Below, piece after piece: positions 9,001 to 13,602 of a stretch of 21,361 nucleotides of DNA. This DNA is from Desulfonema limicola (GTDB lineage Bacteria; Desulfobacterota; Desulfobacteria; Desulfobacterales; DYRC01): NCBI GenBank assembly GCA_020718925.1, contig DYRC01000015.1, forward strand, positions 1 to 21,361, given 5' to 3'. Under the pieces are notes generated by a model. That model searched no databases and was not told the DNA's origin. It worked only from the letters and a program-made list of their open reading frames with translations. Within the stretch, counting starts at the first letter, position 1. Each line of letters opens with the position of its first letter. A program made the translations under genes and the position numbers.

Positions 9001-10782
9001 GGTTACCTGAGTCGGATGAGCGCTGGCATCTAACCGAACGCCTCCGCTGTAGATTGAAGCAATAATGGTCTCATTGCCTTCCGGCAGCAGGTCAGCCTTG
9101 CCGGTAAGGGTCATACTGGCAGTGAAAGAACCTGCTGGAACCGTGATAACGCTGGGGGCGATAGAATAATCCGCGCCGACGGTGGCTGTGCCTGCAAACT
9201 GTAAAAACACGTTCGTATCGCTGCCTACCGTGTTTGCCAGATTGACTGTCAGTATATCTATGCCGCCCATTTCCTCAAATGAGGGATTGCTGAATTCAAG
9301 CCATGCTACGGGCTTGGGCTTGGATGTAACCGACACCGTAATATGGGATGTATCCTGATATCCTTTTCCGTCATAAGCTTCGACTGTCATTTTATACAGT
9401 CCCGGCGTCAGATTCGAGGTTGCCGCAGACAGTGTGCCGTCAGTTCCTATGGCGAAATTCGATCTCCATACCTCATTAGTCGGGGTCGGAGCAACAATTC
9501 TGTATCCGATAATTCCGGCAGTTCCCGGATCCGCATCAACCGCTTTGGGGACATAGGCATTACCGTAATTCGGACTTAAAAGCGTTCCGGCTGACGCGCC
9601 TTCCTGAATATACAAAAGGGCGGTAGGATCGGATGCGAATTTCGGCACGTTATGTCCGGTATCAGCAATCTTCATCGTAAACGACAGAGAATCTGTACCG
9701 CCGTTGGCATCAGAAGCAAACACCGTTATGGTATAAGCGGGCAGCAGCGTTTTTCCTAATGGCGGCTTAGGCGTTCCCGTAAACAACCGATAAGTTGAGT
9801 TGAAGCTCAACCCGGGCGGCATCCCCGTAGCCGTGTAGGAGACAGTAGTTCCCAGCGTGTTCTGGAAAGTATCGGGGTTAAATGTAAAAAAGGCATAAGT
9901 GCCTTTGGTATAGCTCTGATTATCAAGGATATTGAAGGCGCCGGCAGCGCTGTTGCCCTGATAATAATGATCCAGTCCGTTAAGCAGCGTACCGTCATAA
10001 CTATCAATCTTATGATCGTCAAAATAGACGTTCTTTAAATCGACATTTCCGGTTTCCAATATCCAGTTGCCGCCGAAAGAGGCATTTCCTGTAATATCCG
10101 AAGATGCAGCCACATGCTTGCCGGTGATACCCTCAAGGTTTGTAACAAACTGCTCTCCGGCATGGTCTGCGGTAACGTTGCATGCCAGCAGATCAATGCG
10201 TCCTTTGTCAGACAAATCGCTGCCGACAGACTTCCAGAACGCCTGCTGTTTGGCATCATGCAGCAGTGTGTCCTGAGATGTAACATCCACGCTGGTCAGA
10301 CGAATCTCTGCCGTGTCGGTGTTTCCGTCATGGGTTGCAAACGCGATGGAATCGGCTTTTTTGCCGCCCAGGGCGTTGTGAATCATTTTTGCCAAATCGT
10401 CAACGCCGGTATGATTTGCATCATAGCGAATCACCAATACATCGTCTTTTGCCGCTGCCGCGAGCGCATCCGGGTCTTGGATATTTGATGATATAACCAA
10501 TACATGCAGACCGGTATCGTGCTGTCCGGCGTCTGTTACATCTGCCAGAAAGAGCGGCTGATGGGTATCCAGATCGGTATGCGTACCATCGTGTCCCGAA
10601 TCCTGCGCTCCGATATCGGCTTGGTGAGCATCCGGCGTCAGATGATGATCTGAAACATGTCCCCCCTGCGCCTGCATTATCAGATCGTACTGATGGCTGT
10701 CCTGCTGATCCTTCTGATGGATCGCATCCATTGCCGCGCCGTCAAGCACGATTCTGTCTTCAAGCCTTAGCAATTTAAACAT
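1..10782 (-). CDS. Giant multidomain surface/secreted protein: DUF4347, cadherin-like and Calx-beta repeat array (3' end outside window)
   Basis: The reading frame is open from ATG at 10782 to the window edge, at least 3594 residues; the C-terminus is missing. A strong Shine-Dalgarno (AAGGAGG, 10788-10794) lies 5 bases before the start. Seen in order: LEDRIVLDGAA motif at residues 7-17; a His/Asp-rich stretch ~20-90; a DUF4347 module ~92-254 (LLACNV, then AASSD and GGNW); a dystroglycan/He_PIG-like domain ~268-382; a cadherin-like domain ~383-486; then about 21 diverged Calx-beta-type units, each usually beginning PxVxL...FSEGG and ending TATIxDxD. Calx-beta and cadherin domains typically bind calcium. 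Known proteins of this build are surface adhesins or very large exported proteins, often of type I secretion; the exporter link here is inferred from the tolC-like gene just upstream. No classical Sec signal is visible. Any C-terminal secretion signal or RTX repeats would lie outside the window. Domain calls are sound; adhesion is a family-based guess. Confidence 0.9.
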   Translation of the reverse strand, partial: MFKLLRLEDRIVLDGAAMDAIHQKDQQDSHQYDLIMQAQGGHVSDHHLTPDAHQADIGAQDSGHDGTHTDLDTHQPLFLADVTDAGQHDTGLHVLVISSNIQDPDALAAAAKDDVLVIRYDANHTGVDDLAKMIHNALGGKKADSIAFATHDGNTDTAEIRLTSVDVTSQDTLLHDAKQQAFWKSVGSDLSDKGRIDLLACNVTADHAGEQFVTNLEGITGKHVAASSDITGNASFGGNWILETGNVDLKNVYFDDHKIDSYDGTLLNGLDHYYQGNSAAGAFNILDNQSYTKGTYAFFTFNPDTFQNTLGTTVSYTATGMPPGLSFNSTYRLFTGTPKPPLGKTLLPAYTITVFASDANGGTDSLSFTMKIADTGHNVPKFASDPTALLYIQEGASAGTLLSPNYGNAYVPKAVDADPGTAGIIGYRIVAPTPTNEVWRSNFAIGTDGTLSAATSNLTPGLYKMTVEAYDGKGYQDTSHITVSVTSKPKPVAWLEFSNPSFEEMGGIDILTVNLANTVGSDTNVFLQFAGTATVGADYSIAPSVITVPAGSFTASMTLTGKADLLPEGNETIIASIYSGGVRLDASAHPTQVTATIVDNTPPQVSLALSANTFSEKGGSTVLTAALAGGATAPADLHVNLSFGGQATLNTDYTITNSVITIPKGQASAAITVAALKDIPFDNTGDETIIFTGTSTDAPLNPANSTLTATIKDFDFASQPTVTIDFARPYLYENETALLNVKLTNTAGITSPINVYYTFVSTGPLSATLGTDYNVTPSPQMITINPMAGGADVVIVGVIDGITETTDLHIVAMIDAIKTVDANVGSQSTADILIKDYTVPTVHLTLAAGTTVLEGSNISTVPINVTLDRPNPNNQVNVFLNQVNQGAVGYAAAPNGGDYTLFYDGAGTTPVEIVSGQYMVTFTPGVTAKTLYAKALADVYIEGTENLIFNVVNAGQFAYTSADTVTMPIVDANTSGARISLTLPVATFAESGTANNTVLNVTMTEPIQGVVTAKLNYSGTGVLGTDYTVSGATVTADGKLTVTIPASSNLAEITLIGKTDSVFDPNETASFTLESATNAAIVAPAVMTATLIDNFNVPTVAMAFGSTFHEYLTSNTTTLTVNLAGDPIQPGTTVNMSLTPQYPASYGYATPVADYALGGSAVWDSAGGYYTVAVTSSNTTISIPVTGVSDLVVEPNETVSLFASFADGAIRANAVTSIINDNTGSGFNVWLGAIGSFSELGGSATMKVFMSTAVATDTTVSLAYGGAATPIASGNATPQQPTTWDYTVAGAKDALGTLVTIPAGQTVATLTFTAISDGAATPYYEGSETLTVAVQPSPTNQYTVGASPLTSVVTGTITDEKAIPQVSLTYSPGKSASFPESMENGYVVNLTVPYPSQLQSTVYLSYATTGTNPAVQGTDYTAQTMGIINAGQTSANVPMGGKDDPLLEPNMTFKVAVSSVVSGGGATAGTTPSSLIETVVDDDAARGAQVYILSPGFVGLNSSGQFSEGQNSTFTVGLDRSVANPATVNLQFGGAATYGSILGPDYTVGYSVGGTFQTAVVNASTGKTQLVFPAGDTRAKVTVYAKIDTYFEPSGEAVTVQVADPVAAGGAPIEVAKFMTSVPVYSATIMDANTSAPYVSISAPASFSENGGQALVAVKLDKIMAQAVTVNLAIQQPTVLPTEGSKPDADYGPDYGAANIAGFNFPNKYMIVTIPAGASQTLVTLQGQPDSLYERNEFVRLQVTDGADVGSKVQITTSDSAKMATITEVESLAPPTASITLASATYGSFTEGAVAPYSISLLNVNLSNASTIDTTVTLDMKGDPANWVQPRGFAQGGVDYSAAASSYFAGTSPLPFSGGEKQFVDVVIPANTQTMLLTLTGMTDTFTEGDEYLTPIVTTNASSLSPYSVDNTTAPLGKIKLFDSSFTAPSVYIGAIVAGTIVKEGYMAAYPVVQVDLSKDQPWTPTTGFVGNVTLTLGGNANWSAGGTGLNAQDYKVEVSYDGDVAPPTPLTLTEGKINLTFQKAGVTRGYVKFIGMEDTVYEPDFFENIIVGTSAEGLNNLLGNGPAGTLVMQDSLSKPTVTLAMTSATLNEDGLTGKSSTVSVNLSTPTSETLTLTVQIGSGGGTFGAYYDSAGVMGDIGFGTRDFTIKSISGGALTLNNVFTTGNVDGTGGGGHWTATFTIPAGVTSYNLFNLATQDEGVYEGAENISITVNTIGGSIGGFYDQYGTYGVFSTSISGVTATIAESDTANKPYIKMAFDKTYHITDGTPYTNSYYFSEGIAAGSVNGTDTMKLSLFLTKSDYTTANSSASATTVLLTFDSNSTHKEYDNPPDGATPYSGGTGWPAALATWGGSAGMLHTYGAYGYSYDYTNPANANGGTVTLKGYSSGTSHTAPKAATYTMLVVMPPNVSQYDVIFTGIKDRVLEGEEKITVEIAQTAAGVYAVSGAFASSAFTSTATLLDADLDLGPNVSLSFVQPDFTEGSGPAQLMAYVSAGNKLVQDSTVYLTFGTAGSYINAYLASDGSMNAITNGGDYYVFGQTQAIQQPTSRDNSAYIVIPRGASTGMIQLNGAADGRFEGPEYVTASIYDKKGAFVSTVSTVSATLYDSDKAPTVTLGISSNQSITEGGAVAQSSTVTLYLSQSAATPVTAYLSFTNSGTAAQAGFATSGDFHMYSAGTSVSGGDVAGWSAPTPFVFTAGPMTQALYFTADVDAGYEGNEKLVVTAVTAAGASAIPGVTATQTVTIIDRDHLDVTLSPVNGLTTFIENDAVYPFTIGLYGQSGGALQSSPVVETITLTFTGGAAKSAGYIAPADYQVSVDQLTWLNVGTDGTLALTLPAGQSIHTAYLKGVNDNVFEGTESVRMGVVTASFQPSSSNVITATIVDDDPGAYVKLAYSGVIAENGGSALIRAMLVNTDGGVVGATANSPITVNLDFKAGDSVSKQATAGVDYTYDLSYLVIPVGYTEAVSPGNINAINDNNTYEGAETFTVGISGSVVGAEISSDANITFTIADDDPGPTVSLAISPSSGTFSEIGTGGTAQSATLTVYLSQNANYAGNTSPTTEYVFLDIAGPASYGSTMQYSQGADFFLSDAAGNTIGATLNANGSKLGYKVSIPKNTPSASYYLKGVDDSQGAVGSKPWHRYEGDEPLTISLGSQSTGTYYSNLQTNTSASIVTATVVDYDDLSLARTVSFNSTVGTIDEYAGTNGYSLNLQVATGSYPVTVNFQVIPSYTAAASGQAMVASDGLANAKPEDFDVQVLYSAGAGAGYSAGLSFTGGATVIAGQTAGYFSLVIPEQTNAGVTQVAMKLGIFDDKMYEPTETFAINIVSVTGGITGNVGINNYSALTGTIADNDIPVIKIEVDQSQPGMNDSRLPDWASGHTVTAGGTASPVYVVPKDGNWNGHYYMATKDSITPATIGTSLTTGAVEPAWVIGGNVSDNGIIWKDMGVFDQKWTPGMAVQTGTMIMPTDPKLNGHFYVATAVVTPTAGASEPNWILTGGTQTDGTALDGITWKDMGRYNNYFVEGDAQATGARYFKITKTVETTDGMTVDWYVNTSPTAGHAALASDYSSGSVISGTAILPAQAGSVVVPYDM
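232..654 (-). repeat. Two tandem ~65-72-residue modules inserted in the last visible Calx-beta unit
   Basis: Within the giant protein, two neighbouring segments share the same pattern: NGHYYMAT...EPAWVIGG...IIWKDMG (439-654) and NGHFYVAT...EPNWILTGG...ITWKDMG (232-423). The flanks look like one split Calx-beta domain: PVIKIEVDQSQ before and YFVEGDA after. The pattern resembles small modules seen in phage tail and capsid-associated proteins (NGxxYxxTxxGxSGxxEPxW...DGxxxWxxxG). That resemblance is from memory, not from a search. Confidence 0.7.
725..9324 (-). repeat. Array of about 20 complete diverged Calx-beta-type protein repeats
   Basis: Units average roughly 430 bases (about 143 residues). 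Boundaries are recognised by the end motif (T/S)ATIxDxD followed by PxVxL and an FSEGG-like motif, for example near 8982, 8640, 7870, 7500, 7120, 6700, 6340, 5890, 4560, 2960, 2540, 2120, 1740 and 1235. The copies are related only at protein level; I saw no long identical DNA repeats, so the array is old or has been diversified. The Asp-rich ends and the conserved Glu fit the calcium sites known in Calx-beta domains. The unit at about 3400-4030 is clearly longer, with a Gly/Ser/Tyr-rich insertion. The count is by eye and could be off by one or two. Confidence 0.85.
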
Positions 10783-10787
10783 AGCTG

Positions 10788-10794
10788 CCTCCTT
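10788..10794 (-). promoter_or_regulatory. Strong ribosome binding site of the giant gene
   Basis: AAGGAGG on the minus strand, 5 bases before ATG 10780-10782. This near-perfect site fixes the start and keeps the LEDRIVLDGAA motif at the very N-terminus. Confidence 0.9.
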
Positions 10795-10845
10795 GTGTTC
10801 TTTGATCCTGTTGCTTCATACATATTCTATAAAAAAACTTAACCT

Positions 10846-12378
10846 TCATTTGTTTCCTCCCAAAGGTTTGGCTTCCGGTGTAATATCCCTAGTCTGAATA
10901 TCCTCCGGCATAGCGTTTTCATTCATCTGAGCCAATTTTTCAGTCCACTGTTCAAAATTCAGCCCCAGCGTAACCAGCAGCATATTATATGCGTTCATCA
11001 CATCGGTCAGGCTGCGGTCCCGTTGAAGCTTTGACACGACGGTTTCCATCATGCGCTGAGTAATCTGCACATCTGTAACCGTTCCCAATTTATTCCGTTC
11101 CCGGCTCATGTTCAGCAGGTCTTCAGAGATCAACCATGCGTTATGGTAGAGCCTGAACTGCTTTTCTTTTGTCCGGTAATCGTGAAACGCCATGTGCACC
11201 TGGGCAATGATTCCCGCAGTGAGCATCAGACGCTGTGCTTTTACCATGCTGACAGTTTTATCTTTTGCTTTCCAACTCATGTACTTGGACGGCAGTGCAA
11301 GAATATTTTCAGCCACGCTTACACCTACAGACGACCATGTCGTGTTCAGCAAAAATGAGTTATAATCAAAATTCTGAGACGCACTTAAACGAATGCCCGG
11401 AAACATGGACACCAGCACCGAGCGGGCTTCATCCTGCCGCACCTTTTCTTCCAAATCTGCGGAAAATAATTCCGGGCGATGATTCAGAGAAACTATTTCC
11501 AACTTACGGGGATCCACTTTCGATGAATCCGGCATGTTTTCCAGATACGCTTCCGCACTGCTTTCGCCCGATAATTCAAATCGGGTTACCGGAGAAAGTC
11601 CCATCAGTTTTGCAAGTTCTATCTTGACCGCAGTGATTTCAGCTTGCAGATTGTTTGACGTAATAGACAAATCAGACACCTGCTTTTCAATGCCTTTTGC
11701 AATAAACGGATCAAGCCGTTTCTGAGCCACCAATGCCTCTGCTCTTGTCTTGTATTCAGTAGCTTCGGCTTCAATGGCTTTGACGCGCTCCAAATCTTTT
11801 ACTGTCAGGACAGCCCGCCAATATGCTGCGGACAACTCCACTGCCAGTTTCTGCGACTGTCGGATGCGCTCCATGCGTTTTATTTCAGTTCCCATGACAG
11901 CCTGACGCGCTCTGAGATAGGAAAGACCGAAATCCAGAATATTCCACGACAGGTCAATGTTCATAAGCTTGGTCGCTTTTTCCTGATTGGTAGAAGACCC
12001 CAGATACTCCTGTCCGGTGTTAACATCCTGATACTTTGAAATGTTATAGCTATTGCGATATCCCAGATTGCCGGAAAGACTGAGCTGCGGCAGCATGTTC
12101 AATTTTTCAGCCAACGCATTGTCTTTTTCAATATCTGCCATGATTCGGCTGATACGCATCTCAAGATTATTCTGAGTCCCAATCTTTATCACATCATCCA
12201 GCGTCAGCGGATCCGGAAAAGACATTGTCTCACGAACCTGAATCAATTTCAATTCTTCTGCAAGGTTATCGCGTCTCTGTTTTACCAAATCCACCCGATA
12301 CTGACTTGTACATCCGCTGAAAAGCATCGCGGACAGCAGCACCGACACCAGACCGATTTTTATTCCGTTTTTCTTCAT
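10846..12378 (-). CDS. TolC-family outer-membrane efflux/secretion lipoprotein
   Basis: 510 residues. It should form the trimeric outer-membrane and periplasmic channel of a tripartite exporter. Residues 1-23 are a lipoprotein signal with a basic start, hydrophobic core and LFSGC at 19-23 (Phe at -3 is slightly unusual). Two outer-membrane-efflux repeats follow: one starts near 59 (PLTLDDVIKIGTQNNLEMR), the second after the RPELFSADLE motif. Long helical stretches and short beta segments (LSLSGNLGY, IRLSASQNF) fit the TolC fold. I chose ATG 12376-12378 because it gives the signal peptide; the open frame continues 51 codons upstream but that part is not signal-like. A TTG two codons earlier sits at a better distance from GGGGAGAG and cannot be excluded. 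The giant gene starts 63 bases downstream with no clear terminator between, so co-transcription is likely. No adaptor (HlyD) gene is present. Confidence 0.9.
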   Translation of the reverse strand: MKKNGIKIGLVSVLLSAMLFSGCTSQYRVDLVKQRRDNLAEELKLIQVRETMSFPDPLTLDDVIKIGTQNNLEMRISRIMADIEKDNALAEKLNMLPQLSLSGNLGYRNSYNISKYQDVNTGQEYLGSSTNQEKATKLMNIDLSWNILDFGLSYLRARQAVMGTEIKRMERIRQSQKLAVELSAAYWRAVLTVKDLERVKAIEAEATEYKTRAEALVAQKRLDPFIAKGIEKQVSDLSITSNNLQAEITAVKIELAKLMGLSPVTRFELSGESSAEAYLENMPDSSKVDPRKLEIVSLNHRPELFSADLEEKVRQDEARSVLVSMFPGIRLSASQNFDYNSFLLNTTWSSVGVSVAENILALPSKYMSWKAKDKTVSMVKAQRLMLTAGIIAQVHMAFHDYRTKEKQFRLYHNAWLISEDLLNMSRERNKLGTVTDVQITQRMMETVVSKLQRDRSLTDVMNAYNMLLVTLGLNFEQWTEKLAQMNENAMPEDIQTRDITPEAKPLGGNK

Positions 12379-12423
12379 ATTCAATATGTTATACTTCTCT
12401 CCCCGCTGCTCTGAGACAGCGTT

Positions 12424-12455
12424 ATAAAAAATGCTGTTTAAGCGGCATTTTTTAT
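12424..12455 (-). terminator. Perfect 11-bp stem-loop with A/T tracts, terminator-like
   Basis: ATAAAAAATGC (12424-12434) pairs exactly with GCATTTTTTAT (12445-12455) around a 10-base loop. In RNA of either strand the 3' arm ends in six U, so it could act as a weak bidirectional terminator for read-through from upstream. Only the inner bases near the loop are G-C, so efficiency would be modest. It overlaps the candidate -10 element of the promoter at 12451-12477, so it may instead be part of that promoter. Confidence 0.4.
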
Positions 12456-12477
12456 ATATTTTTTCCCCATAAGTCAA
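12451..12477 (-). promoter_or_regulatory. Candidate sigma70 promoter of the tolC-like/giant gene operon
   Basis: TTGACT (12472-12477) and TATAAA (12451-12456) with a 15-base spacer; a poorer -10 (TAAAAA) lies at 17. The spacer is short, so the call is tentative. Predicted transcription would begin near 12444 and leave about 65 bases of leader. Confidence 0.4.
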
Positions 12478-12509
12478 TATTTTTTCCAAATGACCGAATA
12501 ATTGACGAC

Positions 12510-12533
12510 AATTGCATGATTTTTTATGCAATT
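12510..12533. promoter_or_regulatory. 8-bp perfect inverted repeat upstream of the tolC promoter
   Basis: AATTGCAT (12510-12517) and ATGCAATT (12526-12533) are separated by 8 bases, about 33 bases upstream of the -35 element. The symmetry and position suit an activator or repressor site, though a hairpin is equally possible. No regulator can be named. Confidence 0.35.
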
Positions 12534-12566
12534 ATCGTACCATCAGGCTGCAAAAGGCTTTCCCCT

Positions 12567-12596
12567 TGCCTTCGCTTTTAAAAAGATGCGAAGGCA
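12567..12596. other. 9-bp stem hairpin with a possible competing structure
   Basis: TGCCTTCGC (12567-12575) pairs with GCGAAGGCA (12588-12596) over a 12-base loop. On the minus strand it is followed by AAGGGGAAAGCC, not a T run, so it is not a classical terminator. The distal arm (AAGGC) could instead pair with GCCTT just beyond, giving two exclusive folds. Any regulatory role is speculation. Confidence 0.4.
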
Positions 12597-12615
12597 TTGT
12601 CGGTTTTCAAGCTTT

Positions 12616-12687
12616 TTAACTTGCCGCTATTAATTTTTTTAATAACGTCTCTTAACTTGCCGCTATTAATTTTTTTAATAACGTCTC
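12616..12687 (-). repeat. 36-bp tandem direct duplication, each copy with a hairpin
   Basis: Copies at 12616-12651 and 12652-12687 are identical. Each contains TATTAA-TTTTT-TTAATA, which in minus-strand RNA extends to a 9-pair stem (CGUUAUUAA / UUAAUAGCG with one G-U pair) over an A5 loop. The right-hand copy covers the stop codon and last codons of the coiled-coil protein gene. The 36-base period is a multiple of three and in another minus frame reads RDVIKKINSGKL twice. Confidence 0.9.
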
Positions 12688-13403
12688 GCGCTTTCCCGGA
12701 CAGGATGAATTGCCGCGCCGGGCGCCAATTTTTTAACCGGGTCCATATAGCCGGGCGGAAGCCCGCTGGCAGGAATGGTTCTGCTGCTGATGTCATACAG
12801 GGAGTCCCCATGATTGACCCGCATGGCATGATTCCTCTCTTCCCTGTATTGCTGGGGACTTTCACGCCTGATCTCCTCCTGGGGCAGCGGCTGTGCCGGC
12901 TGATAAGAACTTGGCGGATAAGACGGCGGTGCGCCGTAAGAGAATACGGGGTCTCTTTTTTTCTTCCGCGCCACCTTTTTACGCACAGCTTTAGGCTTAG
13001 CTGCCAGGTCTGTTTTCTTTTCCCCCTCAACTTTCGGCGATTTGGCATCCGCGCAGGGTTTCCCGGCACATCTTGATTCAACATTATCAAGCCGTCCGCT
13101 CATAGCATCAAACTTTTTATTCTGCTCTGCGGCTTCCGCACTGATTTTTTTGTCCAATTCTTCAAAGCGTTTTTCAAAAGATGCGATCTTTTTGGCAATA
13201 TCGGCAATCTGATCTCCGCCGACCGGATTGATCTTGCCGCTGACAGTTCCGGATCGGGCTTCCAATTTTGTAAGTCTTTCGTCCAACTCTTTCGGTTTGT
13301 TGAAAAACATAAACAGAGCTATGAGTGCGACCACCCATAGAGCTACCAGAACCATAGTCACCAGATTTTTCTGAGACGGTTTGGGCGCAGGCTTTGTTGA
13401 CAT
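12675..13403 (-). CDS. Single-pass membrane protein with coiled coil and possible degenerate LysM-like end
   Basis: 242 residues, family not recognised. One membrane segment at ~14-34 (LVTMVLVALWVVALIALFMFF) is followed by a charged helical region ~36-110 with heptad-like spacing, Cys112 and Cys117, a Lys-rich stretch ~122-150 and a Pro/Gln/Tyr-rich linker ~151-190. The end (~193-236, starting MRVNHGDSLYDIS) recalls the first half of a LysM peptidoglycan-binding domain, but the second half does not match well. It is probably anchored in the inner membrane with most of the chain in the periplasm. ATG at 13401-13403 is preferred over the ATG three codons earlier because GGGAG (13413-13417) is 9 bases before it and directly abuts the other. 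It has its own promoter. The stop codon lies within the 36-bp duplication, so the present C-terminus may not be the ancestral one. Confidence 0.7.
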   Translation of the reverse strand: MSTKPAPKPSQKNLVTMVLVALWVVALIALFMFFNKPKELDERLTKLEARSGTVSGKINPVGGDQIADIAKKIASFEKRFEELDKKISAEAAEQNKKFDAMSGRLDNVESRCAGKPCADAKSPKVEGEKKTDLAAKPKAVRKKVARKKKRDPVFSYGAPPSYPPSSYQPAQPLPQEEIRRESPQQYREERNHAMRVNHGDSLYDISSRTIPASGLPPGYMDPVKKLAPGAAIHPVRESARRY

Positions 13404-13446
13404 GGCATTCATCTCCCGATTGAAAATTTTTATGCTGTTTTTTTCT

Positions 13447-13461
13447 CTTCTGAATCAGAAG
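13447..13461. promoter_or_regulatory. Perfect 15-base palindrome at the predicted transcription start
   Basis: CTTCTGAATCAGAAG has 7-bp arms around a single central base. It lies just downstream of the -10 element at 13467-13472, over the expected start point, a classic operator position for a repressor. The regulator is unknown; a small RNA hairpin in the leader is the alternative. Confidence 0.45.
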
Positions 13462-13466
13462 CTTTG

Positions 13467-13494
13467 ATTATTACATATTCTGCATAAAAGTCAA
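13467..13494 (-). promoter_or_regulatory. Candidate sigma70 promoter of the coiled-coil protein gene
   Basis: TTGACT (13489-13494) and an extended -10 TGTAATAAT (hexamer AATAAT at 13467-13472) with a 16-base spacer. The same TTGACTT core is found in the candidate tolC promoter. It lies between the hydrolase stop and the next start, as expected for a separate unit. Confidence 0.6.
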
Positions 13495-13505
13495 TCTGAA
13501 TGTTA

Positions 13506-13602
13506 CCTAACCCCCCAGCCCCCTTCCCTGAAAGGGAAGGGGGGGAGAACTGGGGTGGGGTCTCCCCTCTCCTTTCAGGGGAGGGGCTGGGGGTGGGGTT
13601 GG
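13506..13602. repeat. G/C-rich palindromic repeat element at the 3' end of the hydrolase gene
   Basis: Three nested inverted repeats are visible: CCCCCTTCCC/GGGAAGGGGG (13519-13528 and 13534-13543, loop TGAAA); CCCCTCTCC/GGGGAGGGG (13564-13572 and 13578-13586, one mismatch that would be a wobble pair); and an outer pair CCCCCAGCCCC/GGGGCTGGGGG (13512-13522 and 13583-13593). Composition is far from that of the neighbours. Translated it gives PPAPPLKGEG and LPFQGRGLGG, peptides of a type I associate with dispersed bacterial palindromic repeats that invade gene ends. In RNA it could also stop transcription or protect the 3' end. Confidence 0.75.

Larger units (their letters stand above)
12379..12674. 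other. Intergenic leader region between coiled-coil gene and tolC-like gene
   Basis: 296 bases without a credible gene. It holds, from right to left, a 36-bp tandem duplication, a 9-bp stem hairpin, an 8-bp perfect inverted repeat, a candidate promoter and an A/T-rich 11-bp stem-loop. These are listed separately. Minus-strand open frames cross the region but look like by-products. Confidence 0.7.

Noticed and set aside
10824..10831. TATAGAAT as a -10 element for a separate promoter of the giant gene
   Set aside because: No acceptable -35 is found at 16-18 bases; the sequence there reads CAAATG.
10783..10845. Possible 18-codon leader peptide (MYEATGSK...) overlapping the giant gene start
   Set aside because: It has no ribosome site of its own and its codons include the giant gene's Shine-Dalgarno; a chance open frame is more likely.
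12578..13090. Minus-strand 170-codon frame ending in two copies of RDVIKKINSGKL
   Set aside because: It overlaps the coiled-coil protein gene in another frame, lacks a ribosome site and has a low-quality composition; the repeat is better explained as the 36-bp DNA duplication.
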